Of a stretch of 64,000 nt of DNA, positions 19,551-28,346 are shown piece after piece. The translations under genes were made by a program, and so were the position numbers. The stretch comes from Mycoplana dimorpha (GTDB lineage: Bacteria > Pseudomonadota > Alphaproteobacteria > Rhizobiales > Rhizobiaceae): contig NZ_PZZZ01000005.1 in the NCBI RefSeq assembly GCF_003046475.1, positions 124,001 through 188,000 of the forward strand, given 5' to 3'. Below the pieces are notes generated by a model, which worked only from the letters and a program-made list of their open reading frames with translations, had not been told where the DNA came from and ran no database searches. Each line of letters starts with the position of its first letter. Positions within the stretch are counted from its first letter, which is position 1.

Positions 19551-20507
19551 TCAGGCGGGAGACCGCGACAGCGTCTCGGCGATCAGCTTCAGCACGGCGT
19601 CGGCGTTGATGCCGGTGCAGGCGTGCTGGCTCGGCAAGTCGTCCCAGTTGCCCGGCGGGAAGGCGCGGCCGTCCGGCTTCTGGATCGTCTGGCCGTCGGC
19701 GATGCCACCCGCGACGACGCGGATCGCGCCGCTGCGGGTGGTGAACAGCTCCGGGGCGACGAGGTAGGCGCAGGCGCAGCTGTCGTGCACGACCATGGCG
19801 TCCTCGACATGGCGGCCGTAGAAATCGATGTAGAGCTGCGAGATGTCGGAGAGCAGCTTCGCCCGCGCCCCGCCCGCTTCGACGATCTCGTCGAGCAGCG
19901 TTCGGGTCATCACCGTCTGCATCGTCACGTCGAGGCCGACAACGACCACCTTCCAGGGCGCCGTCATCACCACGTCGGCCGCTTCCGGATCGCCGTGAAT
20001 GTTGGCTTCCGCAGCCGGCGTGATGTTGCCGGGCACGTCGAAGGCGCCGCCCATGATGATCACCTGCTTGACCAGGCCAGCGATCTCCGGCGCCTCCTTC
20101 AGCGCGAAGGCCAGGTTGGACATGCGGCCGACGGCGACCAGCGTCACCTCGCCGGGGTTAGCCCGCACGGTGTCGATGATGAAGCGGTGGGCGGGCCGAG
20201 GATCGAGCGGCAGGTCGATCTTCTCCGGCACGTCGATGTTGCCGAGCCCGTCATGGCCGTGGATCATCACCGGCCAGTCGGTCGGGTTGCGCATCGGATT
20301 GAAGGCCTTGCCGTCGCCCTTGGCGACGGGCGCGGCAATGTTCCATTCGCGCTTGAGGAACAGCGCATTGCGCGTCGTCGTCTCGACCGAGGCGTTGCCG
20401 AACACCGTGGTGATGCCGATCAGGTCGACGTCCGGGTGCTGGTGCAGGAACAGGAGCGCCATGGCATCGTCGATGCCGGGATCGGTGTCGAATATGACCT
20501 TGTGCAT
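19551..20507 (-). CDS. Nucleoside hydrolase (inosine-uridine preferring family)
   Basis: A 318-residue protein. The N-terminal calcium-binding motif DTDPGIDDAMAL (residues 7-18) is diagnostic of IU-nucleoside hydrolases, and GRMSNLAFAL, MGGAFDVPGNITPAAEANIHGDPEAADVV and the late VHDSCACAYLV agree. It hydrolyses the N-glycosidic bond of ribonucleosides to base and ribose. It lies 28 bases after a DadA-like oxidase gene, so the two may form a nitrogen-scavenging operon. Substrate preference is not determined by sequence. Confidence 0.93.
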   Translation of the reverse strand: MHKVIFDTDPGIDDAMALLFLHQHPDVDLIGITTVFGNASVETTTRNALFLKREWNIAAPVAKGDGKAFNPMRNPTDWPVMIHGHDGLGNIDVPEKIDLPLDPRPAHRFIIDTVRANPGEVTLVAVGRMSNLAFALKEAPEIAGLVKQVIIMGGAFDVPGNITPAAEANIHGDPEAADVVMTAPWKVVVVGLDVTMQTVMTRTLLDEIVEAGGARAKLLSDISQLYIDFYGRHVEDAMVVHDSCACAYLVAPELFTTRSGAIRVVAGGIADGQTIQKPDGRAFPPGNWDDLPSQHACTGINADAVLKLIAETLSRSPA

Positions 20508-20535
20508 GGGCAGGCTTTCCGGTTCCAGGTGCCGC

Positions 20536-21774
20536 CTACTGGAAGCGGCGGATCGAGAAGGCGTCGAGTTCGGGGTCGCCCTTGCCTCCGAAGAGATCGG
20601 CGACGTGGCGGCCGGTCGTGGCCGAAAGCGTCAGCCCGAGATGGCCGTGGCCGAAGGCGAATGCGATGCGCGGATCGCCAGGATGCAGGCCGATGACGGG
20701 GAGGGAATCCGGCGTCGAGGGGCGGCGGCCCATCCATTCGGTGCCGCCGTGCTCGGGAAGGTCGGGCACGTAGCGGCGCATCTTCTTGCGCATCGCGGCG
20801 GCGCGGGCATAGTTCGCGGCGGCATCGGGACGAGCCAGCTCGACGGCGCCGCCGACGCGCAGCATGTTTTCGAATGGGGTGGCGACGAAGCCGTGCTCGC
20901 CGAAGTACACCGGCATTTCCAAGGTCACCGAGGGGTTGACGAAGGTGGTGTTGTAGCCGCGCTCGGTCTCGAGCTGGACATGCAGGCCGAGGCGCTCGAC
21001 GAGGGTCTTGGACCAGATGCCGGCAGCGATCACGACCTTGTCGAAGAGATGGGTGTTCTGCGCCTCGGTGCGCACCGAGATGCCCTCGGCGGTCCAGGCG
21101 ACCGACGAGACGGCCGCGTCGATGAAGGTGGCCCGTTCGCGGATCGACGCCTGCAGCCGTCGCAGGAAGGTAAGGGGGTACTCGAAGGTCTGGTAGCCCT
21201 CGTTGAAGAAGGCGCCGGCAAACGTGCCCTGCAGGGCCGGGACGCGGCGCCGTGCCTCGTCCGCGTCGAGCTTCTCGACCTCATAGCCGCCGAGGAGACG
21301 GGCGTTCTCCAGTTCGCCGGCGAAGGCCCGGTCGCGGGCCGCCAGCGTGTCGAAGATCTTCAGGGCGCCGGTCTTGCGGATGTGGCCGCTGATGCCGGCC
21401 AGCTTCGCCATTGCCGCGTGGTCGGCGGCAGCGGTGTTCATCAGGAAGGTCAGTGCCAGGCGTGCCCGCGCCACCTCGGCCGGCCGGGACGCCAGCACCA
21501 GGCGCGTCAGCCACGGCAGCAGCGAGGGCAGGTCCTTCCAGCGGATGGTGAGCGGGCCCAGCGGATCGAGCAGCCAGCGCGGTGCGGCGAGCAGCATGCC
21601 GGGGCGAGCGATCGGATCGATACCGGGAATGGCCAGAAGGCCGGCATTGCCGACAGACGCCGGCAGGCCGCCTGCGTCGCGCTCGACGATCGTTACCTGG
21701 TGGCCGCGGTCGAGGAGGTGAAGCGCTGTGGCGCAGCCGATGATGCCGCCGCCAACGATGCCGATATGTGCCAT
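20536..21774 (-). CDS. FAD-dependent D-amino acid dehydrogenase-like oxidoreductase
   Basis: A 412-residue DAO-fold flavoprotein with GIVGGGIIGCATALHLLDRGHQVTIVERD at residues 4-32 and the C-terminal substrate/FAD region FGHGHLGLTLSATTGRHVADL. The middle WMGRRPSTPDSLPVIG is shared with DadA-type dehydrogenases. These oxidise D-amino acids or related amines and pass electrons to the respiratory chain. It is the first gene of a two-gene unit with the nucleoside hydrolase. DadA, hydroxyproline or sarcosine-like substrates are all possible. Confidence 0.86.
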   Translation of the reverse strand: MAHIGIVGGGIIGCATALHLLDRGHQVTIVERDAGGLPASVGNAGLLAIPGIDPIARPGMLLAAPRWLLDPLGPLTIRWKDLPSLLPWLTRLVLASRPAEVARARLALTFLMNTAAADHAAMAKLAGISGHIRKTGALKIFDTLAARDRAFAGELENARLLGGYEVEKLDADEARRRVPALQGTFAGAFFNEGYQTFEYPLTFLRRLQASIRERATFIDAAVSSVAWTAEGISVRTEAQNTHLFDKVVIAAGIWSKTLVERLGLHVQLETERGYNTTFVNPSVTLEMPVYFGEHGFVATPFENMLRVGGAVELARPDAAANYARAAAMRKKMRRYVPDLPEHGGTEWMGRRPSTPDSLPVIGLHPGDPRIAFAFGHGHLGLTLSATTGRHVADLFGGKGDPELDAFSIRRFQ

Positions 21775-21927
21775 GATTTCCCTGCTTTAGTCCGCCGCAC
21801 CGAACCCCTTGAAGCGGCTCGTCCCTGATCGCGGCGGACGATAGACGGAAAAGAATAGCCTGTCGACCGCGACCGGCCCGACCGTGCACAACCGAGCGGC
21901 GCACCGCCGGATCCGTTCTGCTGGTCG

Positions 21928-22791
21928 TCAGGGCCGGGCGGCCGGCTCCGAAGCCTCCGGCGCCGCCGGGTGATCGCGCAGCGTTTGCCACAGGAAGGCG
22001 CAGACGAAGAGACAGGTCAACAGCACGACGATGGTCGGGGCCGGGGCGCTGTCGAGGAAGAAGCTGAGATAGATGCCGCAGAGGGAGGCGCCGACCGCAA
22101 TGGCGACGGCGGTGGCGAGCATCGTGCCGAAGCGCCGCGTCAGGAGCGCGGCGATGGCGCCCGGTGCCACCAGCATCGCCACCGACAGGATGATACCGAC
22201 CGCCTTCAGCGCACCGACGACAACGAGCGAGAGCACCGCCAGCAGCCCGTAGTGCAGCAGCTTGACGGGCAGGCCGATCGCGGCGGCGTGCTGCCGGTCG
22301 AAGGCCTGCACCAGCAGGTCCTTGCGGAAGAACAGGATGAAGGCGCCGCAGGCGAGCGCGATCAGCCCGGTCTCGATCAGGTCGGACGGAACGATGCCGA
22401 GCATGTCGCCGAACAGGATATGGTCGAGGTGCACGTCGGATTCGATCGCTACATAGAGCACGACACCGAGCCCGAACATGCCGGAAAAGACGATGCCAAG
22501 CACCGTATCCTCCTTCACCCGGCTATGGTTGCGCAGGAAGCCGGCGGCCAGCGCACAGAACAGGCCGGCGACGAACGCACCCAACGCGAGCGGCAGGCCG
22601 ACGACATAGGCGAGAACGACGCCCGGCAGCACGGCATGCGAGACGGCGTCGCCCATCAGCGACCAGCCCTTCAGCACGAGGTAGCAGGACAGAAGCGCCA
22701 TCGGCACGGCGATCATCAGCGTCACGGCGAAGGCATACTGCATGAAACCGAGGCGGAAGGGCATCAGGGCCAGCTCGAGAAAATCGCTCAT
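21928..22791 (-). CDS. sitD: Manganese/iron ABC transporter permease SitD
   Basis: A 287-residue ABC-3 family permease with 8-9 hydrophobic helices. It shows the family segments LKGWSLMGDAVSHAVLPGVVLAY, KEDTVLGIVFSGMFGLGVVLY and VGIILSVAMLVAPGAIAALLT. The open frame extends upstream over sitC, but ATG 22791 overlaps the sitC stop (ATGA at 22791-22788). Last gene of sitABCD; it pairs with SitC to form the channel. Confidence 0.92.
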   Translation of the reverse strand: MSDFLELALMPFRLGFMQYAFAVTLMIAVPMALLSCYLVLKGWSLMGDAVSHAVLPGVVLAYVVGLPLALGAFVAGLFCALAAGFLRNHSRVKEDTVLGIVFSGMFGLGVVLYVAIESDVHLDHILFGDMLGIVPSDLIETGLIALACGAFILFFRKDLLVQAFDRQHAAAIGLPVKLLHYGLLAVLSLVVVGALKAVGIILSVAMLVAPGAIAALLTRRFGTMLATAVAIAVGASLCGIYLSFFLDSAPAPTIVVLLTCLFVCAFLWQTLRDHPAAPEASEPAARP

Positions 22792-23651
22792 GCCGGTGCC
22801 CTCTGCTGCAGCGCCAGGCGTCCCCGGCGGCGGGCCGCCAGAAGGCCGTGCTTCGGGGCGAAAACGAAGGCGATTAGAAACAGCAGCGTCTGCAGGACGA
22901 CGATGATGCCGCCGGTGGCGCCGTCGAGGAAGTAGGAGGCGTAGGCGCCGATAAGGCTGGTGCCGGCGCCGAGCAGGGCGGCGATCACGATCAGCCGCTG
23001 GAAGCGGTCGGTCAGAAGGTAGGCGGTGGCGCCGGGGGTGACGACCATGGCGACGACGAGGAATGCGCCGACTGTCTGCATGGCAGCGACGGTGGAGGCG
23101 GCGAGCAGCGTGAAGAACAGGAGTTTCAAGGCCAGCGGCTTCAGCCCGATCGAACGGGCGTGGTTCTCGTCGAAGAAGGTGACCATCAGGTCCTTCCACT
23201 TCAGAAGCAGGATCACGAGCGTGACGCCGCCGATAATGGCGAGCTGCAGCGTGTCGGACGGCGTGATCGCCAGGATATTGCCGAGCACGATCGTCTGGAT
23301 GTTCACAGACGTCGGCGACAGCGAGACCATGAACAGGCCGACCCCGAAGAAGGAGGTGAAGATCATGCCGATGATGGCGTCCTCCTTCAGCTTCGTGCGG
23401 TGATTCAGGAAGAGCATCGCGCCGGCGGCGAGGCCGCCGGAGAGGAACGCGCCGAGCGAGAAAGGCAGGCCGAGCATGTAGGCGCCGGCAACGCCGGGCA
23501 CGATCGAGTGGGAGAGCGCGTCGCCGATCAGCGACCAGCCTTTCAGCATCAGGTAGGCCGACAGGAAACCGCAGATGCAGCCGACCAGCGCGCTGACCCA
23601 CATGGCGTTGACCATGTAGCCGTAGCCGAAGGGTTCGAGGAGCACGTTCAC
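22788..23651 (-). CDS. sitC: Manganese/iron ABC transporter permease SitC
   Basis: A 287-residue ABC-3 permease similar in plan to Sit[47 protein letters not shown], and [21 protein letters not shown]. Its start overlaps the SitB stop by 4 bases. The order SitA-SitB-SitC-SitD with two permeases is the standard arrangement of the SitABCD system that imports manganese and, more weakly, ferrous iron in rhizobia. Confidence 0.92.
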   Translation of the reverse strand: MNVLLEPFGYGYMVNAMWVSALVGCICGFLSAYLMLKGWSLIGDALSHSIVPGVAGAYMLGLPFSLGAFLSGGLAAGAMLFLNHRTKLKEDAIIGMIFTSFFGVGLFMVSLSPTSVNIQTIVLGNILAITPSDTLQLAIIGGVTLVILLLKWKDLMVTFFDENHARSIGLKPLALKLLFFTLLAASTVAAMQTVGAFLVVAMVVTPGATAYLLTDRFQRLIVIAALLGAGTSLIGAYASYFLDGATGGIIVVLQTLLFLIAFVFAPKHGLLAARRRGRLALQQRAPA

Positions 23652-24535
23652 CGTTCGGCCTCCTCGGTCCGGGCCTTGGGGTCCTTCCTGTCGCCGTAGA
23701 TGACGAAGGGGCGCTCGTCGTCGCTGATGACCTTGACCTGGCGCGGATCGGCGTCCTCGTGCAGGTCGTGGCCGGAGAGGATGAAGTGGCGCAGCACGCC
23801 GCCGAAGGCGCGTTCCAGATTGGCCTCGGTGAAGGTCTCGGCGGTCGGGCCGGAGGCCAGCACCGTACCCTTGACGAAGACGGTGCGGTCGCAGAAATCC
23901 GGCACGCTGCCGAGGTTGTGGGTGGAGACGAGCATGACCCGCCCCTCGTCGCGGAGCGTGCCGAGCAGATGGACGATCTGCTCCTCGGTGGTGACGTCGA
24001 CGCCGGTGAAGGGCTCGTCGAGCAGGATCACCTGGCCCTCCTGGGCAAGGGCGCGGGCGAGGAAGACGCGCTTGCGCTGGCCGCCGGAAAGCTCGCCGAT
24101 CTGGCGCTTGCGGTAATCGCTCATGTTGACGCGAGCGAGTGCGGCGGCAACCATCTCATGGTCGTGCTTGGTCGGAATGCGCAGCCAGTTCATATGGCCG
24201 TAGCGGCCCATCATCACCACGTCTTCGACGAGGACGGGAAAGGTCCAGTCGACCTCCTCGGCCTGCGGCACATAGGCGACGAGATTCTTGCGCAGCGCCT
24301 CGCGCACCGGCATGCCGAGGATCGTCACCTTGCCGCCGGCGAGCGGCACGAAGCCCATGATCGCCTTGAAGAGGGTGGACTTGCCGCTGCCGTTGACCCC
24401 GACAAGGGCGGTGATCGTGCCCCGCGGCACCGAGAAGCTGGCATGCTTCAGCGCGGTGACGCCGGTGCGGTAGGTGACGGTGACGTCCTCCGCGACGATG
24501 CCGTCGGCTTGTTTCCTGCGGTTGCCCATCATCAT
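23648..24535 (-). CDS. sitB: Manganese/iron ABC transporter ATP-binding protein SitB
   Basis: A 295-residue ATPase with Walker [10 protein letters not shown] at residues 46-54, the signature [15 protein letters not shown], Walker [13 protein letters not shown] and the switch histidine in LVSTHNLGS. Three consecutive ATG codons begin the gene; 24535 is given because it overlaps the sitA stop as ATGA. The C-terminal tail beyond residue 260 ([21 protein letters not shown]) is charged and typical of SitB/MntB-like ATPases. Confidence 0.93.
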   Translation of the reverse strand: MMMGNRRKQADGIVAEDVTVTYRTGVTALKHASFSVPRGTITALVGVNGSGKSTLFKAIMGFVPLAGGKVTILGMPVREALRKNLVAYVPQAEEVDWTFPVLVEDVVMMGRYGHMNWLRIPTKHDHEMVAAALARVNMSDYRKRQIGELSGGQRKRVFLARALAQEGQVILLDEPFTGVDVTTEEQIVHLLGTLRDEGRVMLVSTHNLGSVPDFCDRTVFVKGTVLASGPTAETFTEANLERAFGGVLRHFILSGHDLHEDADPRQVKVISDDERPFVIYGDRKDPKARTEEAER

Positions 24536-25428
24536 TGCGAGAGGCCTTTCACGATCGTCTCCGAAGTGACGCGCAGGAGGTCGAGATAGGTCGGGACGGG
24601 GCCGTCGGCCTCGCTGAGGCTGTCGACATAGAGAACGCCGCCATAGGCCGCCCCGGTCTCCGCCGCCACCTGCCGGGCCGGCTTGTCGGAGACGGTGCTT
24701 TCGGAGAAGACGACATGGATGTTGTGCTCGCGCACCGCGTCGATCACCGCCTTGACCTGCTTGGGCGTGCCCTGCTGATCGGCGTTGATCGGCCAGAGGA
24801 ACAGTTCCTTCAGGCCGAAATCGCGGGCGAGATAGCTGAACGCGCCCTCGCTGGTGACGAGCCAGCGCTTGTCCTCGGGAAGCTTGCCGAGCTCAGCCTT
24901 GATGTCGACGGAGAGCGCCTTGATCTTCTCGCCATAGGCCTTCGCATTGGCCTCGTAGACGACGGTGTTGCCGGGATCGATCGAGGTGAGCGCCTTCCTG
25001 ATGTTCTCGACATAGATCAGCGCATTGTCCGGCGACATCCAGGCATGCGGGTTCGGCTTGCCCTCGTACGGGCCCTCGACGATGCTCATCGGCGTGATGC
25101 GATCGCTGACAACGACGCTCGGCACGTCGTTGAGATTGGTCAGGAACTTTTCGAACCAGCGCTCCAGGTTGAGGCCGTTCCACAGCACCAGCGAGGCGTC
25201 CTGCGCCTTGAGGATGTCGCGCGGCGTCGGCTGGTAGTTGTGGATCTCGGCGCCGGGCTTGGTGATCGATTCCACCACCGCAGCGTCGCCGGCGACGTTC
25301 TGGGCAATGTCGGCGATGACGGTGAAGGTGGTGACGACCTTCGGCCTTTCCTGCGCGGCGGTCATTGTGACCCCGCCGAATGAAACAACCATGGCGAGGA
25401 GGGCGGGCTTGAAAAGGCGATTAAACAT
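24532..25428 (-). CDS. sitA: Manganese/iron-binding periplasmic protein SitA
   Basis: A 298-residue cluster A-I metal-binding lipoprotein/periplasmic protein. The Sec signal is [25 protein letters not shown]. Likely metal ligands are the histidine in [13 protein letters not shown], the histidine in [10 protein letters not shown], the glutamate in [10 protein letters not shown] and the aspartate in [10 protein letters not shown] 25428 was preferred over an upstream in-frame start at 25464 because it begins the signal peptide. Two Mur-type boxes lie directly upstream, so manganese repression is very likely. Confidence 0.93.
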   Translation of the reverse strand: MFNRLFKPALLAMVVSFGGVTMTAAQERPKVVTTFTVIADIAQNVAGDAAVVESITKPGAEIHNYQPTPRDILKAQDASLVLWNGLNLERWFEKFLTNLNDVPSVVVSDRITPMSIVEGPYEGKPNPHAWMSPDNALIYVENIRKALTSIDPGNTVVYEANAKAYGEKIKALSVDIKAELGKLPEDKRWLVTSEGAFSYLARDFGLKELFLWPINADQQGTPKQVKAVIDAVREHNIHVVFSESTVSDKPARQVAAETGAAYGGVLYVDSLSEADGPVPTYLDLLRVTSETIVKGLSQ

Positions 25429-25447
25429 AAGAGATCCCAGAGTGCTT

Positions 25448-25465
25448 TTGCAAATTAGTTGCAAG
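25448..25465. promoter_or_regulatory. Mur/Fur-type operator proximal to sitA
   Basis: TTGCAAATTAGTTGCAAG forms the inverted repeat TTGCAA-N5-TTGCAA (reverse complement of each half matches), 20 bases before sitA. Mur, the manganese-responsive Fur homologue of rhizobia, is known to bind TGCAA-type repeats at sitA promoters. A second copy lies at 25501-25518. Confidence 0.7.
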
Positions 25466-25500
25466 AAAATATACGCGGCGAAATGGGCCTGTCAATGCAA

Positions 25501-25518
25501 TTGCAAATCATTCGCAAG
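25501..25518. promoter_or_regulatory. Second Mur/Fur-type operator, distal to sitA
   Basis: TTGCAAATCATTCGCAAG matches the proximal box at 15 of 18 positions and is spaced 53 bases from it, about five helical turns. It also lies about 145 bases before the divergent gene at 25663. Confidence 0.6.
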
Positions 25519-25662
25519 AATCGGACTGCCGGCGGCGCCACCGCAACCAGCGACAAGGCCCCCCGGTCTTGATAATCCGCCTTTAAGCTTTCGGAAACGA
25601 CGGCGGACTAGGATGCGAAGGCCCTTGCGTTTCGAGGGCTCACACACCCGAAATACAGAGTA

Positions 25663-26361
25663 GTGCGTTCGGTGAAGTTCATCCCCTCGAAGTTGCGCCT
25701 GCCGAAAAAGGTGCTGATCCTTGTTGTCGGCGTCGGCGTCCTGACAGGAGCGTCCGGAGCCGTTGCGGCCTTTGTCGGGCGTGACGCGATCCTCGGGCCG
25801 CGCCGCGAAACCGTTTCCGGCGTCGCCTGCACGTCGGTGCTGACCACGCGGCAGGAGCAGGACGGCCAGCAGTGGATCCGCCATTACATCCGGGCGAAGG
25901 CCGCGGACGGCGAGGTGCGGGTCAAGACCGCGCTGCGGGTGGCGGGCGCGCTTTCCAACCGGACGGAGGCCGACCTCTATCACGTCGTGCTGCTCGACGA
26001 GGCGGGCCCGGCGCAACGGGCCGAGATGCGCGGCCGGGCGATCGGCGCCGAAGTCCTGTTCTCGCGCAACCCAGGCAGTATCCCGGGCATGTCGGCGCCA
26101 TTCGCGGCAAGCTATGTCGAAGGGGCGGCTGCGGAGAACGGCGAATTCTACGGCGAGCGGCGGACGCTGGAGGTTGACGAGATCAAGGCGATCGTCACGG
26201 CGATGCCCGAGCGGACCGACTGCCTCGACCCGGCCCCCACAGGCGACGAAGGCGGGCATGGTGCGACGGCGGCTAGCGATCACGCCGCCCCGGCTCCTGT
26301 TGAACAGCACGCTTCGTCGGAAGCCGGCGCCGAGCAACACGTCGCGGCGGCCGGCCATTAA
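25663..26361 (+). CDS. Hypothetical membrane-anchored protein divergent from sitA
   Basis: A 232-residue protein I do not recognise. A short basic N-terminus leads into one membrane segment (about residues 17-38, KVLILVVGVGVLTGASGAVAAF) and then a periplasmic domain of about 150 residues. The last 35 residues are low complexity, rich in Ala, His and Glu. A single cysteine (VSGVACTSVL) and another near the end (ERTDCLD) could form a disulfide. The GTG start at 25663 has no clear ribosome site; an internal start is possible. The gene diverges from sitA and is closed by a strong terminator. A role in metal homeostasis is only suggested by position. Confidence 0.6.
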   Translation: MRSVKFIPSKLRLPKKVLILVVGVGVLTGASGAVAAFVGRDAILGPRRETVSGVACTSVLTTRQEQDGQQWIRHYIRAKAADGEVRVKTALRVAGALSNRTEADLYHVVLLDEAGPAQRAEMRGRAIGAEVLFSRNPGSIPGMSAPFAASYVEGAAAENGEFYGERRTLEVDEIKAIVTAMPERTDCLDPAPTGDEGGHGATAASDHAAPAPVEQHASSEAGAEQHVAAAGH

Positions 26362-26362
26362 G

Positions 26363-26400
26363 GCAGGTCGCGTGAAAGGGTTCACGCGACCTGCAATTTT
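26363..26400 (+). terminator. Rho-independent terminator
   Basis: A perfect 14-base stem, GCAGGTCGCGTGAA (26363-26376) with TTCACGCGACCTGC (26381-26394), a 4-base loop, followed by AATTTT. It begins directly after the stop codon of the hypothetical gene and is the clearest terminator in the window. Confidence 0.9.
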
Positions 26401-26492
26401 CGTTCTGATGCGATTGTCCTGAAACCGCTACCCCCTTCGGGGAGACTTGCGGCAAGTACCGCGGTTGGCTGGACGACAACTTCAAACCGATC

Positions 26493-26522
26493 CGTCATGC
26501 CGGGCTTGATCCGGCATCCAGC
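26493..26522. repeat. Solo half of a dispersed palindromic repeat
   Basis: CGTCATGCCGGGCTTGATCC continues to CGGCATCCAGC, matching the left arm of the element at 37848-37954 with two differences. The right arm is missing here, so this is a degenerate or partial copy. Confidence 0.7.
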
Positions 26523-26690
26523 GCCGCGCTCAAGTCTCTGAGCGCAAGGGGCGCATTTGCGCCGCGATGCGGCGGTGCCCCGGACTAGGTCTGGAGCGCG
26601 GAGGTCGCTTCCACGATGATTATGCGTTTGCAGCCACCGGAGCAGCCCCGCACGTCCGGCGCGGGGCTCCGCTGGTATCGGCCGTGATGG

Positions 26691-28187
26691 TCAGTCGTTC
26701 TTGGCGCGGCGGGCCGGGAACAGGATGACGTCGCGGATCGACGGCGCGTTGGTCAAGAGCATGATCAGGCGGTCGACGCCGATGCCGAGGCCACCGGCCG
26801 GCGGCATGCCCTGGTCGATCGCGTCGAGGAACTCCTCGTCGAGCTGCTTGGCCTTCTCGCCGCGCGCATGCGCCTGCTCGAGCTGCTCGACCATGCGGGC
26901 GCGCTGCTCTTCCGGATCGTTCAACTCAGAGAAGGCGTTGCCGAGTTCCCAGGTGTTGCAATAGGTCTCGAAACGTTCGACGAGGCGCGGCTCGCCCGGC
27001 ACTTCCTTGGCGAACGGCGAGATGTCCTTCGGGAAATGGGTGACGTGCGCGGGCTGGATCAGCGTCGGCTCGACCTTCTCCTCGAAGATGAAGGCCAGGC
27101 ACTCGCCCCAGGTCCAGTCCTTCTCGACCTCGAAGCCGGCCGCCTTGGCGGCGGCGCGGGCCTCTTCGTCCGACTTGATGGCGAGGAAATCGATACCGGT
27201 GACCTCCTTGACGGCGTCGGGCATCGGCACGCGGCGGAACGGGCCCTTGAAGGAGATTTCCTTGTCACCGTAGGTGAATTCGGTCGAGCCATGCACCTTG
27301 ATCGCAAGCTCGGCGAACAGCCGCTCGACGAGGTCCATCACGTCCTCGTAGTCGGCATAGGCCCAGTAGCACTCCATCATCGTGAATTCGGGGTTGTGCC
27401 GGGTCGACACGCCCTCATTGCGGAAGTTGCGGTTGATCTCGAACACCTTGTCGGTCAGACCCGAAACCAGCGTGCGCTTCAGGTACAATTCCGGCGCGAT
27501 GCGCAGGAACATGTCGAGCTTCAACGTATTGTGGTGCGTCTTGAACGGCTCGGCGGTGGCGCCGCCATAGACGGAGTGCAGCATCGGCGTCTCGACTTCC
27601 ATGAAGCCGTCGTTCTCCATGAAGCGGCGGATGCCGGAGACGATCTTCGAGCGCTGCTGGAAGCGCAGCTTCGATTCCTCGTTGGTCATGATGTCGAGGT
27701 GGCGCTTGCGGTAGCGGATCTCGACGTCGGAGACGCCGTGCCACTTCTCCGGCATCGGCAGCAGCGACTTCGTCAGCATGGTGATCTGCTGGGCGTTGAT
27801 GGTCAGCTCGCCGCGCTTGGTGCGGCGGACGACGCCGGTGACGCCGATGATGTCGCCGAGGTCGATCATCGGCAGCAGCGCACGCGCCTCTTCGCCGGTG
27901 ACGTCCTTGTGCGAGAAGATCTGGATCTTGCCGGAGGCGTCATGGAGATCCATGAACATGCCGGAATTGCGCGAGGAGTAGACGCGGCCGGCAACGGTGA
28001 CGACGTCGCCGCTCTCGGTGTCCGGCTCCAGATCGGCGTATTTCTCCGCCAGTTCCGCATTGGTGATCGTGCGGTGGAAATGGGCCGGATAGACGTCGCC
28101 GATCTGCTCGCGCAGAAGGTCGAGCTTCTGGCGGCGCACTTCGGTGGCGTCGGAGGAGAGGGCGGTTTCGGTCTTGGTGTCGGTCAT
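26691..28187 (-). CDS. lysS: Lysine--tRNA ligase, class II
   Basis: A 498-residue class II lysyl-tRNA synthetase. The N-terminal OB-fold anticodon-binding domain covers about residues 60-165 (VTVAGRVYSSRNSGMFMDLHDASGKIQIF). The catalytic domain has motif 2 in FRNEGVSTRHNPEFTMMECYWAY and motif 3 in GLGIGVDRLIMLLTN. It charges tRNA-Lys and is a complete housekeeping gene. It follows gltX after a 159-base gap occupied by a palindromic repeat. Confidence 0.97.
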   Translation of the reverse strand: MTDTKTETALSSDATEVRRQKLDLLREQIGDVYPAHFHRTITNAELAEKYADLEPDTESGDVVTVAGRVYSSRNSGMFMDLHDASGKIQIFSHKDVTGEEARALLPMIDLGDIIGVTGVVRRTKRGELTINAQQITMLTKSLLPMPEKWHGVSDVEIRYRKRHLDIMTNEESKLRFQQRSKIVSGIRRFMENDGFMEVETPMLHSVYGGATAEPFKTHHNTLKLDMFLRIAPELYLKRTLVSGLTDKVFEINRNFRNEGVSTRHNPEFTMMECYWAYADYEDVMDLVERLFAELAIKVHGSTEFTYGDKEISFKGPFRRVPMPDAVKEVTGIDFLAIKSDEEARAAAKAAGFEVEKDWTWGECLAFIFEEKVEPTLIQPAHVTHFPKDISPFAKEVPGEPRLVERFETYCNTWELGNAFSELNDPEEQRARMVEQLEQAHARGEKAKQLDEEFLDAIDQGMPPAGGLGIGVDRLIMLLTNAPSIRDVILFPARRAKND

Positions 28188-28246
28188 TGTCTATCTGGCC
28201 TTTTCGGGCTTTTGATCTGGGTCGCCGGAGCGGCGGGCTCTGCAAT

Positions 28247-28338
28247 CCCTCCCCCTTGTGGGGAGGGTGGCCCGAAGGGCCGGGAGGGTTTCATCTGGAA
28301 AATGCCCCTCCCCAACCCCTCCCCGCGAGGGGGAGGGG
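28247..28338. repeat. Intergenic palindromic repeat, copy B
   Basis: Two hairpins in the lysS-gltX gap: CCCTCCCC (28247-28254) with GGGGAGGG (28260-28267), and CCCCTCCCC (28305-28313) with GGGGAGGGG (28330-28338). The same words in the same order appear in copy A at 3121-3230. It lies just downstream of gltX and before lysS. Confidence 0.72.
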
Positions 28339-28346
28339 CCTTACCC

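Larger units (their letters stand above)
26362..26690. other. Intergenic region between convergent genes
   Basis: This 329-base gap holds the terminator at 26363-26400, a solo half of a dispersed palindromic repeat at 26493-26522, and near lysS the hairpin AGCCCCGC (26644-26651) / GCGGGGCT (26661-26668), which could end lysS transcription. No coding region is apparent. Confidence 0.6.
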
